In this document: piece after piece, positions 19,730-31,330 of the stretch
Layout of the letters: every line of letters starts with the position of its first letter
How positions within the stretch are numbered: the first letter of the stretch is position 1
Source of the DNA: Gnetum montanum
Lineage: Eukaryota; Streptophyta; Gnetopsida; Gnetales; Gnetaceae
Length of the DNA stretch: 64,000 nucleotides
Assembly: GCA_015680685.1 (NCBI GenBank)
Contig: MNCI01034664.1
Location: forward strand, 154,996-218,995
Reading direction: 5' to 3'
The notes under the pieces: generated by a model
Told to the model about the DNA's origin: nothing
Database searches by the model: none
Seen by the model: only the letters and a program-made list of their open reading frames with translations
Position numbers and translations under genes: made by a program

Positions 19730-20761
19730 TGATGAGACGTGATATCGCATGCACCGTGATATCGCGTACGCAATATCGCGATCGTCGCGATATCGCATCG
19801 TCCCCTGTGATATCGTGTACGTGATATCGCGATTCGTCGCCAAATCTATAAATAAGAGGTGATACTCCCCTCATTTCTCATCCTGGTCTAGAAGTAGGAA
19901 AACTTTGGCAGTTTGATCACTCCAAAGATAGATTATTTTCCATGTGCCCATAGTAGGAGTCCTAGAGTGAACGGATCTTTATTCGAGTAGCTTTGTACCT
20001 AAACACAAGTTGTGTACGGCAATAAAGATGAACTTTATTGGATAAACCTTACAGTGCATGGAATAGGATTTTATTTAATTGCTATTTATTACTTTCCTAG
20101 AATGTGGTATAAGTACGACTTGATTATGAGCATCTAAGGATGTGTATGGTTAGTCAAGGAATTGGCTGCTCATCGCATATGGTATGAGTACGACTTGATT
20201 ACAAGCATCTCGTGTGACTACTTGGTAACCCAGTGACATATCCAGGATCTACGCTTGGTAATCCCAATGGTAGTCATGCATGGCAGATGTGTACAATTAG
20301 TAAAGAAATCGGCTGCTCATTGCACGTAGGCTAGTTAGGCTCTCTCAACCCTTTCCTCCTAGTTAAGTGCCTCAGTACGACCACTTCAAGCACGTGCATT
20401 ACGTGTGGTGATACCAGTAACGATTAGCGTTTGGTAGCCACAGTTGCATAGTTCAGGGTGCGTATGGTAAGTGGGAACGGATCCTGACGCTAGTTAATTT
20501 AGACTTAGTCCTTAGTTAGAGTTAGTTAGCTCTCTCAACCCTTCACCTTGATAGCATAGGAGAAAAACCATAAAAATCATATACCTCGGACTTACTTAAC
20601 CATACACTGTGACAACAACAAGTAAGTCTGGGAAGACAACGAATGATTAACCCTAAGTGTTCCATGGGGCATTTAGGCATTTAGTCTGCGGAGTTCGACC
20701 AGATCGTGCGTGCTACGCTCGTTTCGTATGGTTGAGTGTAGGAGTACCTCGCCACTCATCA
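19730..20761 (+). repeat. 3' LTR of element A (1032 bp)
   Basis: Starts TGATGAGACG after the PPT and ends CGCCACTCATCA, with terminal inverted repeats TGATGAG/CTCATCA. It is homologous to the 795-bp LTR of element C. The extra length is largely explained by an internal duplication at about 20101-20330, where GTA[CT]GACTTGATTA, GGCTGCTCAT[CT]GCA and neighbouring sequence occur twice. Its right flank is integrase sequence of element E, so A sits inside E. The left LTR is outside the window. Confidence 0.88.
19739..19860 (+). promoter_or_regulatory. U3 palindrome block (CGATATCGCG) and TATA box in the A LTR
   Basis: Eight or so copies of [CT]GATATCG[CT], including the palindrome CGCGATATCGC and the overlapping GCGATCGTCGCGATATCGC, occupy 19739-19835. 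They are followed by TCTATAAATAAG (19846-19857). The C LTRs have the same block on the minus strand (33750-33800 and 42620-42665). Confidence 0.65.
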
Positions 20762-22090
20762 TTAATGGTTGTGCATCTTGTAGCATAGTGGTCCCCACAA
20801 GCACCCTCATGAGCATCTTGAAGAATATGTAGTTGGTCATCATCAGGTACGCACCATCAAACTAGGCTATTAGTGCACATCTTGTAAAGGTATCTATTGA
20901 TTTTCTTGAAGTGTTTTTCCTTGTGAAGAAACTATTGTTTCTTCCTGTTATCCCACTCTTGTGGCATCTCCTTGGTGAGAAGATAAGTAAGAATGTCATT
21001 GTACCAATTGGTTTTAGTGGGCACTTGTTCAATTATAACCTAGGTGAAGAGGAGTTCATCAGGAAACTGATCTGAAAGTGGGCTCTCCACCTCTTTGTTG
21101 TTCCATCTAAACCAAGACAAGTGGTCAACAACCATGTTCTTAGTTCCCTTTCAATCTACCTTTGTCAAATCAAATTCTTGCAAGATCACTAGCCATTGTA
21201 TAATACGAGGGTTCACCGTTGACTTATTCATCAGGAACCTGATTGTAGTGTGGTCTGTGTGAACAAACACCTTGTATCCAAGCACATAGTACTTGAATTT
21301 TTTAAGGCAAACATCATTGCCATCAATTCTTTCTCCATTGTGGTGTAGTTCAACTACATACCAAAAATGCTTCTGCTTGTATAATGAATGTAGTAAGAGT
21401 GTTTCTGATTCTCCAATTGCATGAGCATAGCTCCCAAGGCATAATTAGATGTATCCATTATGATATGAAAAAGCTTGGACCAGTCAAGTGCTCATAGAAT
21501 TGGAGTTTCCACAAGCTTTTGCTTAAGTTGCTAGAATGCACATTTGCATTTCTTGGTCTAGATAAATGGAACATCCTTCTTTGTCAGCTTCACCAATGGT
21601 TTGGAAATCTTAAATAAATTCTTAATGAATCATTGGCAGTAGCTAGTATGGCCAAAGAATGACCTCACATCGTTGATGATTTCAGGTTGTCCAATAATTC
21701 CTTGGATGACCCATATTTTTTCAAGGTCCACCTCAATCCCTTTCTATGATATTTTGTGCCCCAACACAATGCCCTCCTGGATCATCAAATGGCTTTTTTG
21801 CTAGTTAAGCCTAAGGTTTGTCTCCATACACCTTTTTAGTACTTACTCAAGATGGTCTAGGGGTTTCTCAAATGTAGCCCCATAGGTGGAGAAGTCATTC
21901 ATGAATACTTCCATCCTGCTACCAATATGCTATTGGAAGATGCTTAGGATAAGGCATTGGAAGGTTGTAGGGGCATTTCATAGACCAAACAACATCTTTC
22001 TATATGCAAAAGTTTTTCAGGGACTTGTGAATGTAGTTTTAGCCTAATCTTCAGGTGCAATCTAGATTTGGTTATAGTCACTATAACCAT
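20762..22090 (-). pseudogene. Element E pol fragment: integrase N-terminus, RNaseH and RT C-terminal half
   Basis: It aligns with the pol of element C (36830-38120) at DNA level. Reading down from 22090 it holds the RT segment matching SGYNQI, a YxDD-box equivalent decayed to FMND (near 21895), the RT thumb, RNaseH, and the approach to the integrase zinc region, ending at 20762. Multiple stops are present. The fragment is cut on the left by element A and on the right by element D. After D it resumes at 44555 with the RT N-terminal half, in the right order for one minus-strand element. Confidence 0.82.
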
Positions 22091-22592
22091 TGATGAGTGG
22101 TGAGGTACCCCTACGCCTAACCATATGAATCACAAAGTTTTCACGTGTGATCTGGTTGAATTTTGTGGACTTTAGCATTTTTGGTGTACTAGTCCTTTAG
22201 GAAGTGAATTTAGCCCTAAGGTCAATTGTTCTCTTCCCAATTACACTTATGACATTTGTTGGTATGCTTAAGTGTAATTGAGGCATCCAATTTTTATCAT
22301 TTTGTGTTTTATAATTTGGTGCTTAAAATAAAGATCCATACACTCAAGGACGCTTGTTGTGGGCACTCAAGGAAAAAATTCTAACTTTCAAATGGAAAAA
22401 ATATAAGAGCTTCGCTACAACTACAATATCTAATTACCATAAATGTAGCTACACATGCATATTTATAGCAGAAAAACAACACTACATCAACAGGGCCTTG
22501 TCAACGCATGATAAGATGTGTTGACAAGGCTTAGTCGATGAGGCCATCTTAATGAGGCCTCATCGATGCAAGCAACTAAACATGACTCATCA
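22091..22592 (-). repeat. 3' LTR of element D with a 434-bp internal deletion
   Basis: Plus-strand limits TGATGAGTGGTGAGG to GACTCATCA, with the PPT next to it. It is 502 bp against 936 bp for the 5' LTR. The missing part corresponds to about 43850-44270, between two GCTCAAA copies in the intact LTR, and the junction here reads GGTGCTTAAAATAAAGATCC. Deletion between short direct repeats is the simplest account. Confidence 0.88.
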
Positions 22593-22790
22593 TACCCCCA
22601 TGAGTTATTTTACAAAATTAGGAAGGTATGGGATTATTAATTGACTTTTCTTCAAACAAAACAAACTAATTGACTTGACAAAAAATGGGGTGCCTGGGTG
22701 TATAGATCCACACATTACAAAGAATGATGGTGTTCAGGACACAAAATTGAACACCATGACTTAACTCTTCAAAACTTGATAGCACATTCC
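22593..22790 (-). promoter_or_regulatory. Polypurine tract and 3' end of D
   Basis: TACCCCCATGAG (minus strand CTCATGGGGGTA) directly adjoins the LTR, identical in form to the PPTs of A and C. The following 190 bp align with the 3' end of C (AGGAAGGTATGGGATTATT). Beyond 22720, homology to C is lost where D's 3' ORF begins. Confidence 0.7.
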
Positions 22791-25635
22791 TTTATGTTGT
22801 GAAGCTATTAGAGAATATTAGGTGGTCCCAGGAGATAGTGGTTCTTGAGGCTCCGAGGGGCCTTCACCAGCTTCATGCACGGGTGGCAGTTGAGGTGGCT
22901 ATGGCTATTCTGCTATTGTTGCAACTTCAAGCAGGAGGAGGAAAGCATCCAATAGTGCTTTCATTTTCTCCTCCTTACTCTTGGGATTGTGCACCATCCA
23001 TGCAGCTTTGCCAATGTGGTTTTGAATGGGCACATCCTCGGGACACGGGATTGGTGGAAATAGCTCCTTAGCATTGACAAACTAGGTAGCAAGATATTTG
23101 CATTCAATGTCAAACACCTTGATTGTGTCTTTTAGCTCCCAGTAGCCATTTATCCATCTAGCTAGGTTCTCAACAATTGATTGTTGGCCTCTAAACCATG
23201 CTATGAGAATTTTAAGTTTAGCATTTGCAATCTCAAGCTTCTACTTGGCATCCTTGTGGTGCTTAAACTCTACCTTATATAATAGATACGAGCTAGCCAC
23301 TTATTGTTTTAATTCTGACCATAGCCTTCTAGTAGTTAGCATTTCCAAGTTTTCATATTAGAGATTAGCCAACTCCATATATTCTATCATTTCCTCGATC
23401 TGCAACTCCTTTAAGCATATTTCTTCTTTATTGTAGGCGTCAATCCCATCAATGATGGTTGCCACATTTCTCTTCCTTGTTGGAGTTGCTAGAGGGCTTC
23501 ATTCAATTTTGCCTTTTCCATTTGAATTTTTTTCTCATTAACTTTCTTTTGTAAGCAAAACTGGTCTCTGTAGTCATTCTTCACCTTTTCAAACTTCAAA
23601 GCCTCATTCTTCCAAGTAGTGATCTTGATGGTAGATTTCTGGTACAAGGTGCATATCTCTTTCATTGATAGATTTCGATTCTATGTAGTTAATTTCCTTA
23701 TTTTAGTGTTCACCCTAGTAAGCTACTCTTGCTATTGATAAATGAATTCTTGCATTTGGTCCTTTTGAGCATCAACATTTCACAGGCGATAGTTCTTTGC
23801 GGTTAGGGTTTCATTCTCTTGGTGCATCTAGTTCAAGTCCTTCTAAATTACATACAGTTTGACTTCTACCATGGACTGGTTGAAGATGGCCATAACTACC
23901 TCCTCCTTAGCCTTTTCGAATTGTTCTTGAAAATGTTTGAAAGCTTCATCTCTTGTTGCTGCTAGGTTGAGAATCACAGGATCCACAAGTTGGGCACATA
24001 GTTCAGCAACCTCCGCTACCAAGCATTGGTTTTTATCTTGGGCCATTTTAAGTTACCCCTATAGGATAAAGCATTTTCCACTTACGTTTAGTAGCTCTAA
24101 TTGGGTTGTAGTGATGTTTTCTGGAAGATCAAAGATGTCCAAAGTCAGTTGCCTGGTTCCCACTAGTCATTTTAGCAACTTTTCATGCTAGGCTACATCT
24201 AACTTTTTGTTGATTGTGCTTGTGAAAATTTGCATGTTTTGAAGTGTAGATACATCTAGTACAAACTCTGTAGGTGCATTCAATGCTTCAATGACATGAT
24301 TAGCAACCACTTTAGCTATTGTCTCCTGCCCTTGGTGCTACATCATTGAGATAATTCCCTCTTTTCCTTCCTCCAGATGTACCTAGAAAGTGGTAGCATT
24401 CCTAGAGATTTTTTAAAATAGATGGTGTTGCGATAATGACACTGTCACCTCCTGAGCATTGGGATCTGACCTTGTGGCCAACTACATTTGTTGGGCAAAG
24501 AAGATTGGACCACCCCTCTCCATCTAGCTAACTATTTGAGCCACCTCATTAAGGTGACTCATTGTTGGTTGATATATAGATAGATCTATCCCACTCATTC
24601 TTACACATTACTCTTATTCGCTCAAGAGATGCTTTCAAATTTTTAATAGACACTTAATGGTTGCACAGGCCTCTAACATTGTTTCCTAAGTGGCTGGTGG
24701 TGGTGGCTAATCCTCTTGTTGGGTTGTTTCTGGCATTTTATCCTTCATGATTTTTGACCATGAGGCCAAAGGAGCATGCTTGAGGGTATCATTAGAATAG
24801 CGAACAATGCCTGCCATTTTGTAGAGTTTTTGAATGACACATGGAAAGGGCAAGGTCTTCCTTCCATGTTCATTTTCCTTAAAGCGTTTCTCAATCTCTA
24901 AGTAGATTAGCTGTGAAAGGTTGATAAGAAATTTTTTGCTTAGAGCAACACATGCTCGGGTAGAGAAGGTAGTTACCTTGCTTGGCCTCACCATTGGACT
25001 GAGGTGATAGGCTGCAATATTAAAGTAAATTTTCTTCATCGATATGAGCGCACCATACTCCTTACGGTCAATCCCGTAGCATCGCTAGGTCCACTTCCTC
25101 TTAGCCTTATCTAGTATTAAGCAACCTAAGTGCCTATGTAATAGGTTCTGCTGAGTAGGACACTTGAGTGTCCTTAATTTTGACAATAGACCCTAGCCTT
25201 CAACTACTCCAGAAGAGATATGTCTCTCCCATGTACCATTCTTCACTGAACATGATGACTCGACACATGGGAAAGGCTTGTAGTTATGTCTTGACATCCT
25301 TTGGAGCTTTCTCCAAAAATGGCCCAAAGTTGATCTCTTGAAGAATAGATCATTGAATTTCTTAGGACCTAATGATATTAATACAAGCTTGAGTCAAAGT
25401 GACCTCAAGCCTTGGCGCAGGTCCAGGCACCTCTCCTCGTTGTGATTATTTTGTAGGCACATTTTCTTTCAAAATATGTTGGATAAATTCCACTTTAGGC
25501 TCCTCATGAAGAGGTTTTGTTGCATAGGTTGCTTCTAGTAATTCTTAGCCTTGTTCTTGTTTGTCCCTTCTAGCTTTGGGCTACTTCTCTTATGATTGCG
25601 AGGGCTTCCTATGGGCATTTCTATTTTGGTGCCAT
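22790..25635 (-). pseudogene. 3' ORF of element D in the envelope position (broken)
   Basis: The start is an ATG at 25635, directly after a splice-acceptor-like TTACAG. The best-preserved part (25039-24707) reads KKIYFNIAAYHLSPMVRP, ACVALSKKFLINLSQLIYLE and GRKTLPFPCVIQKLYKMAGI. That layout resembles the 3' ORF of Athila-type elements and the plant transposon-protein domain found in them. The distal part (24046-23843 and onward) is helical and charged (FKHFQEQFEKAKEEVVMAIF). Stops occur throughout. I see no clear signal peptide or membrane segment, so an envelope role is not supported beyond position. Confidence 0.6.
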
Positions 25636-25958
25636 CTGTAATCATAATGAGATCATGGTTTAGTAATCAATGTGTAACCTAAAAAAAATTGGGATACATT
25701 ATCTCTTAAATATTGTTACACTTTGGCTAAGTTGTGATTATGGTTGAGTTGATTAATCCAATTTTCCTTTTATTTATGTATTATCATTAATAAATCATCC
25801 CGGAGGGTTGTTGGAAGGGTTAATTGTCAAAAAAGTTGATGTTTATATGTTGTTAAGGTTATTAACCCTTTGGAGGAGTTAGAAAAATTTTCAAAAAAAT
25901 TTCATCGAGTTATCATTGGAAACCTTTATTTTTGGTGCCCCCATGATAAAGATCTTAC
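25636..25958 (-). other. Leader intron of the D 3' ORF (323 nt)
   Basis: Donor TGGAG|GTAAGATC (GT at 25958-25957) and acceptor GATTACAG|ATGG (AG at 25637-25636) place the ATG directly after the intron. Element F has the equivalent intron: GTAAGA donor, 317 nt, GATCGCAG|ATGG. Homologous leader text precedes both donors. Confidence 0.6.
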
Positions 25959-26103
25959 CTCCAGTAACTATAGGATCAAAAAACAAAGTGATTTGGACAA
26001 ACGGTTGGGAAGTTATGAGCTTTGGAAGGTTTTAGGCTCTAAAAAATTGCAAAAACTTTCCATGTGTTATGAGGAAAATGTTAAAAATTCCTAAGTGCTA
26101 GCC

Positions 26104-26185
26104 AGTATATATAGTGTGTACACACTACATCGATGAGGCCTCATCAACGTGGTTATCTGCATCGATGAGGCCTCATCGATGTAGC
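26104..26185 (-). promoter_or_regulatory. Internal promoter block of D (CATCGATG/AGGCCT palindromes and TATA)
   Basis: A perfect 22-bp palindrome at 26160-26181 centred on GGCC (arms CATCGATGAGG/CCTCATCGATG) and a near-copy at 26128-26149 precede TATATATA (26113-26106) in minus-strand sense. ACACTACATCGATG beside the TATA box is shared with the D LTR, which has the same string at about 44429 next to TTTATAGCC. The block lies 150 bp upstream of the leader-intron donor of the 3' ORF. Confidence 0.6.
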
Positions 26186-27740
26186 TATTGACCACTATTG
26201 ACTTTGGTCAAATTTCTAAAATACAAGAAATTTTTGGATGAAATTGGGATCAAATGAAAGCTTAAAGGACCAAGAATAATATGAAAACATGAGAAGAGGG
26301 TGTTGAAGTTTATAAATTTGGAAAAATGGAGAAAATTTGATTTAGTGGATGAATAAAATGAAAGATTAAGGAGCACTGAGTAGAATACTCAATGGAATAT
26401 GTGAAAGATAGGATTATAGCAATGTCAAAGGTAAGGCACCTTAACCAACCAAACCAAGAGCTATGCAAGTGGATCCTCCCCATAGCAGGCTCATACCTTT
26501 TTTGCCCTTGCATAACCTCAACTAAGAAGTCCATGGGCCCCATAGTCAATTTAATGATCATGAAAAGTTAAGGAGTAACTTGAAAGAATCTACCTAAGAA
26601 TCCCAAGCCATCAAACTAAGACATAAAGAATAACATAGAACACAACAGTGAGGTGATTTATGGTAGCATGGATGGATGATAGAGAAGGCAGAATAGAGTT
26701 TTGAATTTGGGTCACAAAAAGTGCTTCTAGTGACTTCACATCACCACTTTAAGATCGATCCACCCACTTGAGACACAAGAGTGCTTCCAGAAGACAACCA
26801 TTATTCCACAAAGAGAAGAAAAGAGAAGTAGGAAGTGAGAGAGGAGGCCTTAGTTAGAGGGTACCTTTAGGCATAAGTGCATGTTGTTCAAATCCCATAA
26901 CTAGTTTTTGTAACCTGTTTATTTGTCCAAGGGGTGTGCTTTGAATTCCCATTGTTTTTTTTTTTTTGAAATGGGAACCATACCATGCAAGGACTTATTC
27001 ATGTTGAAGGGGTGTTCTTTGAATTCCCATCATTTTTTTGAAATGGGAACCACCCCATGCAATGATGTTATTTAACTTCCTATTAGTGGATGGTATGGAA
27101 CGGTAAGAAGTTCGTGAAACACCCTCAAGCACTACATTGAGTCCCCTTGAAGTCACACCCTTTATAAACCTTTGAATCCTTTCTAATTTCGGATCTACCA
27201 AGGTCACCAATTGATTAAAAGTTTTTTTCATGGAAGGGACCTCAAATTCCCAGAATAAGAAAAACCATAGAGTTCATTAAATGGGTGAGTGACATGGACT
27301 CATTGCATGTTCCATGAAAAATAAACCATGTCAAAGTCATTAGATATCAAAATTCAAAAGAAGAAACCAAACATCAACAATCACAACATTAAGCACAAAC
27401 CATCATTAGTAAACAGCAATAGTGGCACTATGTCCTATGACAATAAAGCAATTTTATTAACAAAATAAGAAAATATCACACTTGAATTAAAAAATAAAAT
27501 AAAATATATAATAAAGTGTAAAATAATCAAGAAAGATTCAAAGGTACTAAATATGGTGAAAATTTTGAAAAATCAAAAATTTGTAAAATAAATAATTTGT
27601 AAAAATCAAAAACGTGGAAAAAAAAGGTAGGAAACGGAGAAGCCATATGAATGGTTAACATGGATGGCCATCTCCCCCACAATTGAGTTGGAAGGAGAAG
27701 ATCCAAAAAATAGAACGTGGTTGTCCATCCATTGAGGTGG
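26186..27740 (-). other. 3' noncoding region of D after integrase, with a 78-bp tandem duplication
   Basis: It corresponds to the noncoding regions of C (34300-35700) and A (1-1075), for example GTGGATCCTCCCCATAGCAGG against GTGGGTCCTCCCCAAAGCAGG. About 26930-27075 carries two copies of a 78-bp unit (TTGAATTCCCAT, a poly-T run, GAAATGGGAACCA, CCATGCAA). Sequence between 27400 and 27640 is very AT-rich. No gene is supported. Confidence 0.6.
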
Positions 27741-28890
27741 TATTTACACTAACCTGTCTTGGTTCAAGGAATGGCTTTACTTATTGGATGTTGACCAACT
27801 GCTTTTTATTAAGGCTTTCAGGTTTGTAGATTATCATGGCCCCAAAGGGAAAGGTTTGATCAATTATATAAGATCCCTCCCATAATATTTGGAATTTTGT
27901 CTTTTAGGGTACATGTGGAGGGTTCTAGTAGAGGACCTTATCTTCTTGTTTTAGTTTTACTTTCCTTATTTTAAGGTCATGATGTTGCTTGCTGAATGTC
28001 TTATTCATGTCATTCAAGGATAGGACCACCAATCAATTTTCATTTAGCATGTTTAGGATGCTTAATCTTTCTTTTTGTGTTAGGCTTAAGTTAAGGTTTA
28101 AATTGCAGACTACTGAGAGTGTATGAAGCTCAAATTGAATTAGAAGCATTGGAAGTTTTGCATACACTAACTCATAGGAAGAATAGTCAATATGAAGTTT
28201 TTATGTTGAACGATAAGCCCAGAGAGCATCATTAAGTTTTGTATTCCAATCCTTCCTATATTTGTTAATGTTCTGTGTTAGTATCTTTGTAATCTCCTGA
28301 TTGGTTACCTCTGCTTGATTGTTGGCTTGGGGGTGGTAAGGTGTTAATTCATGTTCTACCCCCAAGCGTTACATTAATTTTCTAAAAGTGGCACCTATGA
28401 AATGAGTTTCATTATCAAAAATTAGTGAACATGGCATCCCAAACCTATTCGCAATATTTTGTTGTATGAAGGTAGTAGCAATGGATGATGTACAATCAGT
28501 AATAGCTGCTACTTCTACCCACTTTGTGTAGTAGTTAATTGCTACTATAATATATGCCTTGCCATTGGACATGGGTGTGATGGGACCCATGAATTCAATG
28601 CCCCATATGTTGAAAGGTTTCAGTATCCACTGTTGAGGACCTTCCATGCGAGTGGTCATCCCCATGTCTTGTTGACAATGTTCACAAGACTTGACAAACT
28701 GGTGGGCATCCCTAAAGATTGTAGGCCAATAGTATCCTGCCATTAGGATTTTTATGCCCATGCATCTCCCTACATAGTGGCCTCTACAAGGCCCTTCGTG
28801 AGCATCTTGGAGAATGCACAGTGGATCTTCGTCAAGGACACACCAATGAATCAAGCCATCAACACACACCTTATAGAGGTGTCCATTAAT
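27740..28890 (-). pseudogene. Integrase of element D
   Basis: The open segment 28869-28369 carries the HHCC zinc site (HEGPCRGHY, SCEHCQQD), then the core with FNIWGIEFMGPITPM, in which the first catalytic Asp is Glu, and LIFDNETHF with the second Asp kept. The rest, down to about 27740, is out of frame and holds the C-terminal domain by DNA homology to C (TTTGGGGCCATG region near 27840). The catalytic change and the frame breaks make it inactive. Confidence 0.8.
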
Positions 28891-30560
28891 TTAAATGAAG
28901 TATTTGACTTGATGAAGAAATTGTTGTTTCTTCCTAAAATCCAAGTCATGTGGAATCTCCTGAGTGAGAAGATATGTGAGGATGCCATTATACCATGTTG
29001 CTTTTGTGGGCATTTATTCACTTATTACTCCTATAAAGAGGAGTTCATTTAGAAACTAATTAGAAAGTGGGCTCTCCTCCTCTTTATTATCCCATATTAA
29101 GCAAGAGAGGTGGTCAATGACCACATTCTTAGTCCCTTTTCGATCTAGCATTGTGAGATCAAACTCCTACAAGATCATGAGCCACCGTATGACACGAGGG
29201 CTCACCGTCGACTTATTCATGAGGAACTGTGATCCATATCCACAAATACTTTGTAACGAAGCACATAGTGCCTAAACCTTTCCAGAGCATATACCACTAC
29301 CATTAATTCTTTCTCCGTGGTGGTGTAATTTAACTGTGTTCCCACAATGCTTCGACTCACACAGTGGATGTAGTATGGACATTTCTTATCATCCATCTAT
29401 GTGAGTATTGCTCCCAAAGCATAGTTAGATGCATCTATCATGATATGGAAGGGTCTGGACCATTTTGGTGCTCATAGGATTGGTGTTTCTATGAGTTTCT
29501 CCTTTAATTATTGGGATGCATGTTCACATTCCTTGGTCTAGATGAAAGATGCATCTTTCTTTATAAGCTCTACCAACGGCTTTGCGATCTTAGAGAAATT
29601 TGCTATGATTCATCGGTAGTAGCTAGTGTGTCTAAGGAATGATTGAACATATTTAATGATCTCTAGTTGGCATGTTATTCTTTGGATAACCCTTATATTT
29701 TCTAGGTCTACCTCAATCCCTTTTTGTAAAATTTGGTGCCCTAGCTTAATGCCTTCTTAAACCATGAGATGGCACTTTTGCCAATTAAGCTGCAAGTTTG
29801 TTTCAACACATCTCTTCAACACTTGCTCAAGGTGGTCCAAGGCTTGCTCAAATGTATCTCCATAGGTGAAAAAGTCATCCATGAAGACTTCAACACCACT
29901 ACCGATCTACTGTTAAAAGATACTAAGGACCAAGCATTGAAAGGTTGCAGAGGCATTGCATAGACCAAATGGCATCTTACAATATGCAAAAGTCCCTCAG
30001 GGACTCATGAATGTTGTCTTGGCTTGATCTTTTAGTGCAATTTGGATTTGGTTATAGCCACTATAAATAATAACAATGCCCAAATATGGTATTTAACACT
30101 TGATCCACAAATGGTAAAGGAAATTGATCTTTAAATGTTGCCATATTCAATAGTCTAAAGTCAATGTAGACCCACCATTTTCCATCCTTATTTTGTACAA
30201 TTATGAGTGGGCTAATCCACTCACTATCCATGATTAAATGGATGAACCCCACCTTGAGGAGTTGTTCTATTTTCTTCTTAATGATTTGCTTCAATTTGGG
30301 GTTCAACCACCTCTGTGGCTACCTTCTAGGCTTCATGGCTAGGTCAATGTAAATGCAATGTTGGCATATCCTTGGATTGATTGCTGTTAGCTTTGGATAT
30401 GGCCAAGAAAAGGTTGTTGACCCTTTGTTTGCCACCTTCAACAACTTTTCTTTTTGTTTAGGAGCAAGCTTGGCATTAATTATGATTAATTTACCATGCT
30501 TTAAAAATGCATACTCCATACTGATCAGTAAAGCTTTTAGCTCTAGAGGCTCCTACTTGA
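28891..30560 (-). pseudogene. Reverse transcriptase and RNaseH of element D
   Basis: Segments in order: MEYAFLKHGKLIIINAKLAP and NPRICQHCIYIDLAMKP (pre-RT), then KIEQLLKVGFIHLIMDSEW, DGKWWVYIDFRLLNMATF and FPLPFVDQVLNTIFGH. The catalytic box is FMDDF near 29880. RNaseH homology runs to about 29100 and a tether to integrase follows. The pre-RT phrase ending in RICQHxIYxD is typical of Athila-like pol. Stops and shifts are frequent. Confidence 0.8.
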
Positions 30561-31330
30561 AGTGATCTAGGATTTTCAACTCTTCCCAATAGGTATCATC
30601 ATCTTCATCAGAGAGTTATAAATTAACTTGTTTAATTTTGTCCATGCCTTCAACATATGCACAATTTAGGCTCTCAATTGGCTCCATGCATAATGTGCTG
30701 CTATTTGAGTTAGCTATCAACCACTAGGTGTCCTCCTATTTTGTGGCTACTGCATACAAATATCTTTGTATATTGATCTCTTGTGCACATTGATTATATG
30801 TCTTAATGTGTGTACTCATGATTGACCAAATCTTTTGTATACAATTGCACCTATTATCACTGTACGTGATGCATGGAATACACTTCTTCTCAATCTTGCC
30901 TAGTTCATTTTCCTTGGATATTTCTAAAGATAGGTCCCTTATACCCATTCATGTGTTGACCATGCTTAACCAAGATCTTCCCATAATGATGGGAAAGTTA
31001 CATTTGTAGTTTTCCACTTTGATCATCAAAAAATTAGCAGGATAGGACCACCCAAAAACTGTGGTCACAATGTCCTCTACTAATCCTAGAGAGATAGTAA
31101 TTGACTAATCTGCTAATTCTAGATAAATGTTGCTCTTCTTAAGAGGTGGTAGGATCCAGGCCTTGTACATGTCATGGGAGATGAGATTAACTCTGGAACT
31201 AGTGTTAAGAAGAGCCTTACATGGCTCATGTTCAGTCATATGTAAGTAAATGAGTGGACTTCTAGAATTAGATCTTTTCATGGGAAGATTACCAGCCTTG
31301 ATCTAGTTAGAAATAGCATGAGTTACATTA
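30561..31330 (-). pseudogene. Protease region of element D
   Basis: It aligns with the protease of C. GIRDLSLEISKENELGKIEK and CITYSDNRCNCIQKIW match the C-terminal part. Upstream, the DNA near 31150-31230 matches the LLDSGS...VNLISxxMYKAW section of C with stops. It is continuous with gag upstream and RT downstream in one broken frame. Confidence 0.7.

Noticed and set aside
19738-19835. CG-rich palindromes considered as a replication origin or attachment site
   Set aside because: They occur in the U3 of every A/C-type LTR next to a TATA box, so a promoter role within the LTR explains them better.
22799-23071. Plus-strand ORF of 90 codons at the end of D
   Set aside because: Antisense to the decayed C-terminal part of D's 3' ORF, with no match to known domains.
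25870-26094. Plus-strand ORF of 74 codons
   Set aside because: It lies antisense over the untranslated leader and donor site of D's 3' ORF and has no recognisable features.
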